A DNA stretch of 64,000 bases, taken from positions 124,001 through 188,000 of the forward strand of contig QPFY01000009.1 of NCBI GenBank assembly GCA_003665825.1. The letters are read 5' to 3'. Below the pieces are notes generated by a model that did not search any database, was not told the DNA's origin, and saw only the letters and a program-made list of their open reading frames with translations. Made by a program: the position numbers and the translations under genes. Shown piece by piece: positions 34,569-46,406 of this stretch. Within the stretch, counting starts at the first letter, position 1; every line of letters starts with the position of its first letter. This DNA comes from Microbotryum silenes-acaulis (lineage: Eukaryota > Basidiomycota > Microbotryomycetes > Microbotryales > Microbotryaceae).

Positions 34569-37088
34569 ATGTATTCACAGGCTTTTCAGCATTGCCCTGG
34601 TATTGGCCCGCAGTTTTACTGTTGTTTTGTCCTGCGTGAACGAGTCGACTGGTGTAAGGAGCTCCTTCCCGGCTCGCGATTGGGTGCTCGGCACCGCCTT
34701 TCCACCTGGCTTCCCCGTCGCGCCATGACTCCAACATCAGCATCACCTCCGAGCAAGCGCGAGCGCCGACTGATGTCCGTCGCGGTCAAGTCTTGGAGCC
34801 TCATTTCTTCGGCGGAATCAATCGCCCTTGTCTCTCGAGACCATCGCTCCAGCGCCCGGGCTGTGGATGCTGCCGCGCTGTCGCTGCAGGCCTCCTCTGG
34901 GCGGCAAGGCACCACCGACCAACACCCGACACGCCCTAAGAGGACGGCAACGCACGCGCACGCGAAAAAGCTTTTTTCGCCGCATTGGGGCATCTGGATT
35001 CTGGCAGGATGCTTGATAAACTGCCGTGCGGTTGTCGCGTCCTCTTCATCATCGCCGCCCGAGGCTCAAGTGAATCGCTTGAACTTCAAGAGACGTATTC
35101 GGTGCACTGATGAAGCATGTGGACAAACGGGATACTCAGCTCTCCAGAGGCCAACACTTGCTTCGAGGTCATTTTCAGTTGCCGTTTCCACCGACTGGCA
35201 AGTCCTCTTGCGTCGGTCCAGGGGCCTAGCGAGGTTGAAGAAGCGGCAAAACCTGGCCATCTCTACTCCATCAACGTCTCCAAGCAGCGCGTCAGCCACT
35301 TCAACACCAAAACAAATAACGATACCCGACGGATGGAAATCGATACCCAGAGAAACGAACTACTATGCTGTGCCAGTCATTGTAGCCATTTCGGTCCTGG
35401 TCGCAATCCTGGTAATCGCGACCGTGGTAGGCTCCGCGATTTGGCGACGCAAGAAGCACAGGAGGAAACGCAAGCATCCCGGGGAGCTTGAGAAAGGACG
35501 CGTAGGAAGACTCATGGAGCAGGTTGGCCTTGGCTCCCTTGCGTCGCGGCGGACGCGGGGCGGGAGAAATAAGCAGGGAGGCACCAGTGTCAAATCCCCA
35601 CGCAAGCGTCTATCTGTCGCGGCCGTCGCAGGCGAGTCTACCTCATTCCAGGACACTGGACACCCTAACGGTTCGGGACCTGCACAATCCATCAGTGACG
35701 GCGGAAGTGGCGACGGAAACTTTCATCGTGCGGGTCCGTCAGGGCGACCAGTCGGCGGTTATCGTAACTCGACCGCATCCACGATTGCCCGAATACGTCG
35801 TCGTCGTGAGCAGCGTGCCGCCAGAGCCGCTGCCGATGACGATCGCAGTGACGCGGACGAGGACGAGGACGATGAAAGCCGGGCACTCACAGGCTCACAC
35901 TCGAGCCGCAATACTCCTGAGAACACCCTCACCGCTCGAATCGCAGCTCGCCTTCTCTCGGCAGTCAGCCAACCCCCCTCGCCGTCACCTGGGCCATCGA
36001 CCATATTTCGAGAGCTCGACCGTGCGCCCTCAGCTTCGATCACGCAGTCAGTGGAAGACCTCAGTCGCGTGTCCTCCAGAAGCACTCACAACCGCAGCGT
36101 CTTTGACCGGGGAGAAAGTGGGCTTCGCGAGCCCTCTACTCCGGCCGTATTATATGGGCCCAACCCAATCCGACCCAATCGCGTGCAAGCATCGCCGGAC
36201 ACGTCGACTACGGCTGCGTTCGGCGCTTCACCAGCGACTGCAGGTCTAGCATTGCCGATTCCCGGACCACCCGCATATCGACCGGCTTCGACAACGATTG
36301 CCATGACGACCAGATTTTCGCCGTCCCGTGCGTTTAGCTCACGACCTGCCGTTGAAGATCATGATCCTGCGGACATGTGGCATTGGCCGAACGAGAAAGG
36401 ACTGTCCTCGGCGTCAGTGGCAACGCCATTCTCTTCCGGCGCTTCATCGTCAACAAGGGCCCCGCAGGAGTCTCTTGGTATCGGTCGCAGCCACCCTGCG
36501 ACACAGCACGACTCGTCGATTTTTACGGCCCACCTTGCCACCGATGACAAGGCGATCTTGGCTCGTCTTCGTGAACAGGTGGTTCGTGAACAGGTGGTTA
36601 ACGACGACGCAAGCGAAGGACCGCAAGCTACCTCTTCAAGAACCCATCCCTTGGCTTCAGCTACAGCCCCGGTGTTGCCCGAAGATGATGGCCAAGACGT
36701 GTGGCTTGGATTCGCGTCGGAATCTGATCCTCCTGTTCCCGCGCCTTCCGCACCTCTTGCGGCCTTGCTACCCGCACCCTCGCAGCCGGTTGCGACTACT
36801 TTCGACTATTCGGCACCCCAGTCTAAGCCACGCAGTCCAAGAGTTGCATCTGTCGACGAGTATGAGCAAGCCGAGATGGGTTACCTTCCCGTCTACGAAC
36901 GGAGGCGCAATGCCGAAGCGAATCATGCACATATTATGGCCCGGGCGACTGCTCCCATTTCAGTACCTGATGGTCCCGAAGAAAGTGCGAACGGCGCCAT
37001 TTCAGCACCTGGTCGTCCCCAAGAAGGTGCGAACGGCGCCGAGCCTCGGGTACTAGGCTTGACACGGCTAGAGCACCGTGAGGTTTGA
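34569..37088 (+). CDS. Single-pass membrane protein with long disordered cytoplasmic tail
   Basis: An open frame of 839 codons. A start at 34569 or at the Met at 34725 (MTPTSASPPSKRERR) is possible. A hydrophobic segment near residue 145 (GIWILAGCLINCRAVVASSS) could be a signal-anchor. The clear membrane helix is YYAVPVIVAISVLVAILVIA near residue 275, followed by a very basic stop-transfer stretch (IWRRKKHRRKRKHPG). The remaining 540 residues are Ser/Pro/Arg/Asp-rich and probably disordered. They include an acidic DDDRSDADEDEDDE run, a near-repeat (VVREQVV twice) and a C-terminal LPVYE motif of the kind seen in many basidiomycete single-pass proteins. Topology suggests a cell-surface sensor or scaffold, which is an inference. 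I do not recognise a family. Confidence 0.6.
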   Translation: MYSQAFQHCPGIGPQFYCCFVLRERVDWCKELLPGSRLGARHRLSTWLPRRAMTPTSASPPSKRERRLMSVAVKSWSLISSAESIALVSRDHRSSARAVDAAALSLQASSGRQGTTDQHPTRPKRTATHAHAKKLFSPHWGIWILAGCLINCRAVVASSSSSPPEAQVNRLNFKRRIRCTDEACGQTGYSALQRPTLASRSFSVAVSTDWQVLLRRSRGLARLKKRQNLAISTPSTSPSSASATSTPKQITIPDGWKSIPRETNYYAVPVIVAISVLVAILVIATVVGSAIWRRKKHRRKRKHPGELEKGRVGRLMEQVGLGSLASRRTRGGRNKQGGTSVKSPRKRLSVAAVAGESTSFQDTGHPNGSGPAQSISDGGSGDGNFHRAGPSGRPVGGYRNSTASTIARIRRRREQRAARAAADDDRSDADEDEDDESRALTGSHSSRNTPENTLTARIAARLLSAVSQPPSPSPGPSTIFRELDRAPSASITQSVEDLSRVSSRSTHNRSVFDRGESGLREPSTPAVLYGPNPIRPNRVQASPDTSTTAAFGASPATAGLALPIPGPPAYRPASTTIAMTTRFSPSRAFSSRPAVEDHDPADMWHWPNEKGLSSASVATPFSSGASSSTRAPQESLGIGRSHPATQHDSSIFTAHLATDDKAILARLREQVVREQVVNDDASEGPQATSSRTHPLASATAPVLPEDDGQDVWLGFASESDPPVPAPSAPLAALLPAPSQPVATTFDYSAPQSKPRSPRVASVDEYEQAEMGYLPVYERRRNAEANHAHIMARATAPISVPDGPEESANGAISAPGRPQEGANGAEPRVLGLTRLEHREV

Positions 37089-37363
37089 TATCTGAACCTC
37101 TAGAGCGGTTATTCGCTCGCCTAGGCGTTCTTTGCAATTTCCGATCAATTCATTTTTGCTGCAAGCAGTCGTTGCGAGCAGCCGGAGCAAGCAGAAGTTG
37201 CCCTGGGGATCCTGCTCACTCTGATGCTTTTCAAACGCTCACGCTTCTCGCTTTCTGGCACCCTTAGGGTGGGAAAAGGGCTTCGAAGGCCCGAGGTCAG
37301 ATCGCCGAGCTTGTGACGTCTTAGAGCTTCTGTTCAGCTTCTCGAATCTACGTGTATTGTCAT

Positions 37364-38729
37364 TTAGGCTTCCCACTCCTCGGCAGCCTCGAAGAATTCC
37401 GCGGCAATTCGAGCCTGCGCCTGCGGTCCCGTTTCCTTCTCCCCGTCTTCGATTGCCCTTACGACGAAGAAGTGATGCCCCATCAAGTCCTGGGCTTCGA
37501 AGTTCTTTCCGCCTCGACCGAATACCTTGGCGCCGGCCTCGCGAGCAATGACGGTCCCGGCACACACGTCCCAGGACCAGCAGCCTATCTCCCAGTACAA
37601 GTCGACCTGACCAGAAGCGACGTAAGCGTAGTTCAAGGCTGCTGAGCCGATAGATCTCAGAGAATGGGCCATTACTCCACCCTGTACAGACGAGGGGTCG
37701 CCTGCGAGTCGCGAGAAGGTCGAGGCTTTGTGGGAGATGATGTCGGCGGAGCGGTCGGAACCCCATTCTACGGCGATAAGTGCATCGGAAAGGGACGCCA
37801 AGGGTGGTGGCTTAGGGTGTGAAAGGGGTAGCCGAATTTTCTGATTCAAGAAAGCCCCCTGGCCCTTGATGGCCGAGTAGAGCTGATAGAGATCAAAAAC
37901 GCACGCCGCGAGCGTCGTAGAATGTATCGCACCGAGTCAGTAAAAGCAAGCAAGATCGGAGAAGGAGCTGTTGAAGGGAAGTGTTGCGCAGTACGGACAG
38001 CGTACCTTGTTCAGGAAAGGATTGAAAATGACGCCAATCACGGGCACGGCTTCGTGTGTGAATCCAATGGATACGCACACGTGATCAAAGCCGTGGATGA
38101 AATTGGTGGTGCCATCTGGCGCCAAAGAGGACGGTCCGGCCCGGACGGGGCTGTCAGGTTCGCGGTCCGACAGCTTCGTACGTCCATCGAGGGCGCATGA
38201 TGGAACGTACCGATTGGGTCCACAATCCACGTCGGGGTATCCTATCGAGATGCGCAGCGCGTCGCAGAAATTGGCGAGAACATCGGTTAGCTCGGCGGAT
38301 CGCTTTCCTTGGGACCGTGCTCGAGCGAGAGGTGTAGCCCAGGAGGCAAACGCACGGTGAGGTGCACGACCTCGCCACCTGCAAAAGATTCTTCGCCAAT
38401 AAAAGCATGTCCCGGGTACTTGTCCGAGATGGATTGCTTGATGAAGGCTTCAACGGCCTGGTCCGTCTCGGTGACGACTTGCAATATCGATGTGGATGGT
38501 GGTGTGGTAGCGGGTTGATACGGTAAATGAGCCCTCCTCAAGTAGACCGTTGGAGAAGACGAAGCTAAGAATACCTACGATCGACTCTATTCTTCTTGCT
38601 TGAATCTTGGGCGGTGTTGGTGTGCTCGGCGAAGCGCGACTCGGAAGCAGCCTTGATCATAGCACCGGCTCTTTGGGCGAGTGCGATGGCAAAGTCATGG
38701 ATGGATGTGAGGTCGGTCGGAGAAAGCAT
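37364..38729 (-). CDS. INM1: Inositol-1-monophosphatase
   Basis: Mg2+-dependent hydrolysis of myo-inositol 1-phosphate to inositol, the last step of inositol synthesis and recycling. Six exons close exactly in phase: 38729-38579, 38477-38371, 38290-38282, 38241-38211, 38115-38006 and 37882-37364, giving about 308 residues, close to the family size. Metal-binding motifs are all present: GEESFAGGE, then [16 protein letters not shown] split over three introns, and [16 protein letters not shown]. Substrate-region residues GQGAFLNQ precede the C-terminal half. The N-terminal helix [20 protein letters not shown] and the [11 protein letters not shown] segment are typical. Exon three is only 9 nt (Leu-Thr-Asp). 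The start is the first ATG of the open frame. Confidence 0.93.
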
Positions 38730-39165
38730 CTTTTCGGAGAAGCTGAAAGGTGATAGAAGGTTGATGCGGTCTATCGGCCAGAATGCGCCGGCGGAGTCGA
38801 GGAGGCGACCGCATCCGCATCAGAGCTAGGGTCGCCAAGCTGGGGCTCTGCAGGAGGACCCCCGAAAGCCCAGCCAGAGGCGCATGTGGAAAAACGCCCT
38901 TTTTTGGCCTTTTTGTCAAAGTTTTTTACTATTTTGGCCCCAAAATGTCTAAATTTCACATGCGCCTCGGAAATATTATCAAAATGTGTTCTACATGCTC
39001 CAAAAATCGCTCAAAAGTCCTCGAAAACGCGTTCCGAGCGTTTGCGGGCGCGCGGCGGCCAATCGACAGTGGCTTGCGGCACGCGTCGCTTCGGCTGGTG
39101 TCGCGCGTGGCTCCAGGTATCAAACAAGCCTTCCTTGCTTGGCTGGCAGGCTCGCTACTTCGTTG
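38730..39165. other. Intergenic region with repeat copy
   Basis: Holds the INM1 promoter and one copy of a short dispersed repeat (38848-38968), described separately. No gene seen. Confidence 0.5.
38848..38968 (-). repeat. Short dispersed repeat, copy 1, with internal inverted motif
   Basis: Reading the minus strand, ATGCGCCTCTGGCTGGGCTT then TCGGGGGTCC and CTGCAG match a plus-strand copy at 40892-40929 with about three differences over 38 bases. Within copy 1, GAGGCGCATGTG (38877-38888) and CACATGCGCCTC (38957-38968) form a perfect 12-bp inverted pair around an AT-rich core. Confidence 0.8.
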
Positions 39166-40443
39166 TCAGACTTCCGGTTTGCTGAACTTCAGCTCTTTGT
39201 ATCCGCGGTGGCATTTGCGGCTTGTAGAGGTTCTGCCGGCGGCATCTCGCAGGCCGGGCACGCTCCGAAGGGAGGCAAATCTTTGCTCGGCATGTGCGCT
39301 CGTGCTGATTATGCGCTCGTCGAGGTAAAGTGAGGTAAGGTCCGCGGTTGAACGGTATGTAGTCTTTGGCGGGCCGAATGACTCGATGACCTGTCGACCA
39401 TCAATCATGCGGAACGGCATAGTGCCATCAATGAGGTGAGTGGAAGAGCATGCTTTCTTGATGAGGCGAAGCTCCTGTACGACGACATTTGAAAGTACAA
39501 CCAACGACGCGAGCGCGCTGTTGTCACTTTGCTGTCAATGTATCGCACTGTAGCAGACAAGACCTGTGTCAAATGAGAACGTCACAGCTCAACTGCCACT
39601 CAAAACAACATACCAATCCCGATGGACAGCGCTTCTTCTCCATAAGCAGTTTGATCGCAGCTGAGTGAATGCATGCCACGCTTGAGGCCAAAGCAGACCA
39701 GAGATCCGATCTCCAATGTTGTGGCAGTGGTTACAGCTCCGCCGTCAAGCGATCCAAAATGAGGATAGCGTTGTGCTAGCGCTCCGTCTGCTTGTTTCTC
39801 CAAACATTAGATCCAGTTGCCTTCGCTCCTAAATTCAGCGACAACTCACTTGAATGCGGCCATCCTCAATATAGACATTCTTCTGAAACCTCGTTTGTTG
39901 TGAGCGCTCGGGCCATCTGGTCACCTCCAGTCCAGCGAAAGCTCCTTGCCGTGCCCGCCATGTCTTCGAAGCGAGATGGTCCCATGACTGTACCAACCCT
40001 TTCAAGACGCGTGAATGTGCTGCACTGCGTCCTTGCTCTGTATTGCTGATCCCTACGCCTGCTTCTCCGCGGGTTGGGTCGCTCGATTCCATCGGCCTCC
40101 TTTGAGTAGAACAGCTTTGAGGTGGCTACACTCATGAGCAGCTTGATGGGCAATCAGGTTGGCCAGTTCAGCGAGAAATTGGTATCGCGAGCATCGACTT
40201 GAAGAGGCGGAAGTTTCAAGTGTGTGGGCTGTGTAGTACCGAACACGCATGAGCTTAGACCGAAATTACGATAGTTGAGCTTGGTAAACGCACGATTGGA
40301 CGTGAGGAGCTGTTTGCCTTCTCAACGGCCTCGAGTAGATGATATGAGGTCGAGTAGTGGGTGAGCTCGTCTTTGGACAACTCGATGTGAAGAGACGCGT
40401 CGGCGGGAGCGACATCGAAGGCGAGGAGCTCGGCGATCGTCAT
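39166..40443 (-). other. Unidentified minus-strand coding-like blocks
   Basis: Several stretches look protein-like but are in different frames. They are MTIAELLAFDVAPADASLHI from ATG 40443, then in another frame KQLLTSNRAFTKLNYRNFGL, then WARQ-type charged helices near 39990. Further on come FGSLDGGAVTTATTLEIGSL near 39760 and VVLSNVVVQELRLIKKACSS near 39500. They may be exons of one gene with several introns or the remains of one. I could not link all phases or recognise a family. The ATG at 40443 would make the 40444-40643 region a divergent promoter. Confidence 0.35.
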
Positions 40444-40643
40444 GTTGGTGAGCGGCGATAATCAATCGAAGTCATCGTTCGAATAGTAGGCCTGCATGGG
40501 ATCATGTTGTCGTGCTATGCTCCAATCTCAGACCGAAGTGAAGCAAAACCCAGTGCGCCCCTTCAATATTGGCAGCAGTGGGAACTATTGGTACCTAATC
40601 GGCCTAATCCCTAAAAGCCACTGAACTCAAGTGATTACAGAAA

Positions 40644-40740
40644 ATGGCTATTGACTACTTGTTCAAGCGCGAGCAACGCGAAGCGCGTCTTGAGGCGAAG
40701 GCGAACGGGCCCAAAGTCATGCCGAAGGCTGCTCAGGGTA
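40644..40740 (+). other. Short open segment (possible exon)
   Basis: From ATG 40644 the frame reads MAIDYLFKREQREARLEAKA and reaches CAGGGTAGGC near 40737, a plausible donor. What follows is the repeat copy at 40.9 kb, which could be intronic. No downstream exon could be assigned, so this may not be a gene. Confidence 0.25.
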
Positions 40741-40891
40741 GGCCAAAATTGGGTCGACCCACGGGAAAAATGACAAAATCTGCAAAGGCGCCTCGGTGGC
40801 AAAACGGGTGTTTCTTCCCAAAATGTCAATTTTTTGCAATGCGCCTCGACGATTTTCAGGATTTTGGATCCTCAAAATGGCAAAAAACAAA

Positions 40892-40929
40892 ATGCGCCTC
40901 CGGCTGGGCTTTCGGGGGTCCTTCTGCAG
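40892..40929 (+). repeat. Short dispersed repeat, copy 2
   Basis: Contains ATGCGCCTCCGGCTGGGCTT, TCGGGGGTCC and CTGCAG, the plus-strand partner of the copy at 38848-38885. The AT-rich stretch to its left also holds a second TGCGCCTCG motif near 40850, echoing the paired motif of copy 1. Confidence 0.8.
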
Positions 40930-41215
40930 GAGTCTGCAGGGCTGGTGCTGGGCTCGGAAACTCGCGCTGGCCTACGGCAGGCCTGGGCTGCAGCTCGCGC
41001 CGCGATTCTCCGTCATTCGTAAGTCATCCGGCAACCCTTGGCAGCGCACCGTCGTGGACCGGGCTTCTCTTACCTCGTCCACCTCGACTCGCTGACTTGC
41101 TTTTGACTTACTCACCCGACCCCCGAGCCCTTCGTTAACGCTCTTCGGCCACTGCCACTGATAACTCGTTCTCGCATAGTTGAACATCGCTACTTACGCT
41201 GGGTGAGTATCCACA

Positions 41216-42385
41216 ATGACCTCGGTTGCCAAGCCCCCCGGTTCGCCTGTCGACACGATGGAACAGCAAATCGTCGATGGCGAGATCGACACGACCGAAT
41301 CCTCCGCTCGGTATCTCGGTACGCTTGTTCGGGATCTAGGTCGATTATCTCGACGTATGCTAACGACGAGCGCTCATTCGCACCATCTCGCACGACGTGC
41401 ACCCGTAGCTTACCTCGCACGCATTCGGCCCGTGCTCCAACCCATGACTCGCTATCTCGCCGTAGGTCGTCGGTCCCGTCGCATGCAGCTTTTGTCAGCT
41501 TCGCCGCAGAAGCAGGCGTGCTGAACCATCGTAGCACTAATTGGATCGTCCATACCGGGATTCGCGCAGTACACTTCCGATGTAGGCGAAAGCGTACGAC
41601 CGATCGTCAATCCGAAAATGGTCACCGGCGCGTACGGCGTGTCGTGGGCGTACCTCGTTGGAGATGTGGCTTACGAGGGCTACAAGGCGCGGCGTGGGTT
41701 TGACTTACCGTAATCTGGATGTGTTCAAGGGCCAGTATGCTAACGGAAGCTTCGTTTTTCCTACATGCGAAACTTGCGCTCCGCCAGTCCGCGCAAACGA
41801 GCACTGCCCCGAAGCTGTGTCAACAGTCGTTGGGTTGAATGTCGCCAAACGAGCCACTTTTCAAAGGTGTGTGCGCGCATGCCTTTGGTGCTTTAGGCCA
41901 ATTCCCGAAACCATGACCTAGAGGGAATCACGCCCTGTTCATTACCTGGCCCAACATTGACCCAAGATCTGGACCTCGTTTTCATAGTGTCGCTTCAATG
42001 CTTTTCCCTTCCCTCACCATCCATGCCATCGTACGATATACTTCAATAGCGGTCAAGAAAGCCAACGTGAAGAGTATCGCCGTCCGTCGGTGGCTTCCAT
42101 CAACTTTGGGTACGTCGCATCTTCCACAACCATGCCCGGGCTCCGGGGTGTTTCGCTAAGCGGCGCTCTCGGCGTGCAGGGCTCGGGTTCATCCCTGCGC
42201 TCCCATTCATTTTCGACGAGCCGGTCGAACACGTTGTCGAGGCGGGCTTTGATCGCCTCGAGGCCAGATTGTACCCCGACGCAAACAGCGGGGTGCGAAG
42301 GGCGTTGAAGAGTATCGAAGAGCACGAGAAACACGCCAAGCCAAAGCAAGTCGTTATCGCAGGACCCGAGGCCAAGGTCGTCTAG
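41216..42385 (+). CDS. MTP18: Mitochondrial fission process protein MTP18/MTFP1
   Basis: An inner mitochondrial membrane protein that promotes fission. Six exons close in phase: 41216-41318, 41409-41461, 41570-41693, 41788-41866, 41988-42109 and 42180-42385, giving 228 residues. The typical order is present: RYLAYLARIRPVLQPMTRYL, YTSDVGESVRPIVNPKMV, then the first hydrophobic helix TGAYGVSWAYLVGDVAYEGY. Next comes VGLNVAKRATFQS and SMLFPSLTIHAIVRYTS, and finally GLGFIPALPFIFDEPVEHVV with the C-terminal EAGFDRLEARL. The family end motif 'PxxFDxPVxxxxE' is exact. The start codon is the first ATG. It is short for fungal members, and the N-terminus shows no strong presequence. Confidence 0.93.
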
Positions 42386-42602
42386 AAACAATCGCAGTTA
42401 TCTTCCGAAGATTCGCTTTCCCATCGCCAGACGAAGGGGCAGCAGGCAAACGAACAAGCAAGTGTATTCCAATATAAACATGATTACAAAGATGAAATAG
42501 AGTCGGTACGGGTATATGGGGTAGTAGAGAGAAGGGAAGACAACCCCGCAAAATGAGGCAAGAGGCCCTCTGCCTCGCGCTCCAACTAGACTTGGCCAAG
42601 GA

Positions 42603-45600
42603 TTAGGCCAAGAGGGGACTCCTCATTGCGCCGATAGCCGGCGACGGAAGCGGACTTGGAATCAATCTTAGACCACCACCAGCCGACGAAGGGGCATCGA
42701 GTTCCCAGGCCGATCGCAGTCGATTGTACGTCGCTTTGAAGGTCGAGTGTGCACCCTTCTCCATAACGAGAGTTACGACCGTGGGGTAAAGCATGCGGTC
42801 GTGGTTCGAGTTCGGGGACGGGGACGGGACCCCCATTGAAGGCGAGTGATGGCCGTGGCGGCAGATCTCGACGCGGAACTTGACCGCCTTGAGCGCTCCA
42901 GCTGAACCGTGTGACTCTGCGATTCACAGGAGGGTCGGATCAGTCGAGCCGTGACAAAGCCACGCACACCCCAACGGGAAAATGGGCTCACCTCGCAATC
43001 CGTCACCAGCAAAGCGACATTTAAGAATGGAGCTCCCGCCTTCGTTGGCAAGCAGCACTATTACGCCGAGGCTCTCGAGTATCCGCTTGCAAGTGGAGCG
43101 CGTCGAGTTGGTATCCTCAGTCGACATCAGTGTGTACAACAACTGCTTCCAGTGGAACAGACCGGCGAACCAGGATTGCTTGGGCGAGGACTGTGAACCC
43201 CCCGAGATGCCCACAACTGGCGAGAATCCCACAGCTGGCGCGGATCCTGATGGGGAGATACCTCGCGATTCGTGAGCATCGAATGACATAATACACACAT
43301 CTGCGATTCTGCTTTTACATCACTCACGATGGTGCTTCTTGTCCGCCTTCAGCTTCTTCTGCTGCTGCGACAGCTTGAGCAAGGCGGTCGGCGATTCGGG
43401 CCGTTCAATCATCTCGAAGTCGAACGCAACGCTTTGAATTGCCAGGCCCTGCAGAGCGCTGCGCTGCTCTTGGCTCGACATCTTCTGTTGCATACGAGGT
43501 GCCAGAGGTGGAGGCGCAGAATTGCGATGGGGTGTCACACGGGTGTTTTCTTTGTCCTCGGTGTAAGAGCTGGCGACGCGGGACGAGCTCGGTCGGGATC
43601 CGTCGCTGACGGGACCCCTGGAAGAGCCTCGAACTGTAAAGCGCGGCCGGCCAAGCGGCATCTGATGTGAAGTACGCTGAGGCGATGAAGCGTTCGTAGA
43701 CATCGACATGGCCGGCGAAGTCGCCCCATCGCGTGACCTGACCGTGTCGCCGACGTGAAACTCGCTACCGCTCATGAATGGCGAGTAACCGGTGATTGAG
43801 TTCGCGTTGTCTGACTCATCTTCCTCGGCATCTTCGAATTGATCGTCAGCGGATGATCGCCGCCGCGTATGCGCCGAGTGATGCGTAGTCATAATGGGGC
43901 CAACATTCGAGGTCGCGCTCAGGAAGGACTGGCGGTGAGATGTTGGGGGAGACGACACCGGCGAGCTCGGCGAAGAGCCATGCAAGGACATTGTTTGCAG
44001 ATGTCCGACGAGATCGTGGAAAAATTGCTGCATCGCCGCGTCGCCTGTTTGTGGGATCGCGATGGGCAGCACGGGGGGTGCCGAGGATGCAGCCAAAGCC
44101 GCACCATCATATTTCTCGACAATCCGAGAAGAGTTGCTCGGTTGGACCGAGGTAACGGCAGACGCATTGGCCGCGTCTACGCCCGGGTCGAGGCTCGATC
44201 TGAAGGTGGAGTTGGCTAGTGGAGATGGTGAGGGCGGCACGCTTTCCCATCCGGGCGATTGGGGCGGCTTTGGAGCGGAATTCGAAGCAGATGGCGTACC
44301 CGTCTCCGGGGTCGCATACTGCAACTGAATTTGCGGTACGCGGTTCGCCGAGGGCGTGGATGAGTTCGGCGCAGAAGGCAAAGGGCGAGGGCCGCGTGAA
44401 TTTTGCGCGGAAGGCCCGGCCAAGGTGGCCGCCGTCGAAGTCATGGCCGTCACAGACGATGGGTCAAAGGCACGAGCAGCCATAGTCGGGACCGGTGGAG
44501 CAGGGCGAGTTATGGCAGCGGCCGCTGTCGTGGCGGCACTTGTGGGTTTGCTCGGACGCTTACCATCAGAAGATGCGCCCGCGGCCACGTTGGACGAGGA
44601 TGACCGTGATCGTCGACTGCGATTGGCGGTTGCGCCCGAAGAGACGACATGTTGCCGTTTTTCTGGTAAAGAGCAACAACCTCGTCAAATTCTACAAAGG
44701 CAGCGCTGGCAGGGCTGCAGCATCTGAAATCAACGCACCTCGATCGGCCTTCTTGGGTGGTCTGTAGATTTCCTCGTCGTCCATGTTGAAGTTCTCCAGG
44801 TTTCGAGTGCGGTACTTGTACAGTAAGCAATAAAACACTTTTTCCCACGACTTTTCGCTAGACAGCAGGGCCTGAATTATGTCCTCCTCAGCAGCGCCAT
44901 TCCACAAGGTTTTGAGGTTGGCGAGAATTTCCATATCGATCTCTCGTCGGGATGCAACCGGATGATCGATCGAATCGATGCTAGGCGGGACAAAGGTAGG
45001 TGCGCCATGGATTGACCGCGGAGGGATCCGAGTGACCCAAGGGTGTCGCTGAATTTGATCCATCTGCGGTCAGAAACGTGAATGAATGCTCAGTTACTCG
45101 CTGCTTCCTTGGAGAGCCCACGTCGAGCGGGTACACACCGTGATGCGCTTATCCGGATCAACCTCAAGCATCTTCCTGATCAGGTCCTTGGCGTCATCAG
45201 TGAGTTCGGCTGGCATCGCGAAGCGGCCAACCTTGACCTTAGCCAAAAGGTTGCGAATGTTCTCGTCGTCGAACGGCAGTCGACCCGTCAGTAAGGCAAA
45301 GAGGATGATACCACAGGACCAGATGTCCGACGATGCGCCATGATAGTTCAGCCCCTACATACGGCCGAATAACCTCGCGCATTCAGCAGGTGAGACCTAA
45401 GGTGACAAACAGCAGCGCAACGACTCACCGCAACGATCTCGGGTGAGGCGTAGTGTGGGCTACCACAGCTCGTTTCGAGGAGTTTCCCGCCGCGTTCCAA
45501 GGCGGCCATACCGAAGTCCGCAATCTTGATGTTCCCATCGCCATCAAGCAGCAGATTCTCGGGCTTAAGATCCCGGTGGCATATGTTGAAGCGGTGGCAG

Positions 45601-46406
45601 TAGTCGACACCGGAAATGATTTGTTGAAAGTAGTGCAGTGCCTCATCGGCGTGCAGACTTCCCTTGGATACAAGGTAGTCGAACAGTTCGCCACCTTTAA
45701 CATATTCCATGATCAGATAGCTGGATACCGGTGATCGAAGTGGTTCCAGGAGTCAGTTCTCGAATCAAATGGAATTTATTGACCGCTCGCGGGGCCAAGG
45801 AAAGAGCGTAGAGCGTACAGATCGTCAGGGGTCTCCCAAACATCCATAAGTCGGAGTATGTTGGGGTGTTCGATCAACTTCATGATCACGATCTCCCGCT
45901 CAATTCCGAGCAGCATCTGGAGCTCGCGCAGAACCGCCGACGTGTTAGCTCTCACCCCTTGACTGCTGACGCCCTGTAGTCAGTGGACCCACCTTGTCAG
46001 CCTTTGACGCCGATCTTGCGGCGGCACGAGGCTTGGGAACGATCTTGATGGCAGCGTACTGGTGCGTCTCCTTGTGTTTAGCTATCTTGACCCGTCCTGA
46101 AACATAGAGCACGAAGATGCGGAAACAAGGTCACTGTCAGTGGTCGGGCTTGCGAACGAGGCGGCAGAAAGTAAGCCCATAGTTCGGATGCCTGAAGTCA
46201 CCTGATGAGCCTTTGCCGATGGTTTTGCCGATACGCCAGGATCCAACGAACTTGGGGTCATCACGATCACGATCACGATCACGTGTCCCTTCTTGTCGTC
46301 TTTCCCTCTCGTGTCTTGATTGACGCTTGTCGTTGGTCGCCGCGGTCGAGTGCGGTTGGCTTGCCGACGCGCCGCCGGCACGTCCGCCATGCGTGGGCGG
46401 AGGCAT
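42603..46406 (-). CDS. Hsl1/Gin4-type Ser/Thr protein kinase with KA1 domain
   Basis: A Nim1-related kinase of the bud-neck/septin and mitotic-entry control group. The glycine loop is [15 protein letters not shown] near 46210. The ATP-binding Lys is in YAAIKIVPK near 46040. Later come [30 protein letters not shown] and the activation loop [13 protein letters not shown] at 45.4-45.7 kb, with the C-lobe to 45060. After it [18 protein letters not shown] and [20 protein letters not shown] are typical of Hsl1/Gin4. A long Ser/Pro-rich region fills 44588-43320. The C-terminal fungal KA1 domain is spread over small exons ([43 protein letters not shown]) and binds membrane lipid in this family. The start at 46406 (MPPPTHGGR) is the first ATG in an open frame that extends upstream without one, so a 5' exon is possible. 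At least eight exons; several borders are approximate. Confidence 0.9.
46245..46285. repeat. Short hexamer repeat in kinase N-terminus
   Basis: Four to five units of ATCACG encode an Arg-Asp alternation (RDRDRDRD) just before the kinase domain. A low-complexity tract likely to vary in length between strains. Confidence 0.7.

Noticed and set aside
39166..39504. Mago nashi-like protein (VVQELRLIKKA)
   Set aside because: Similarity is limited to a few residues; the conserved Mago core is absent.
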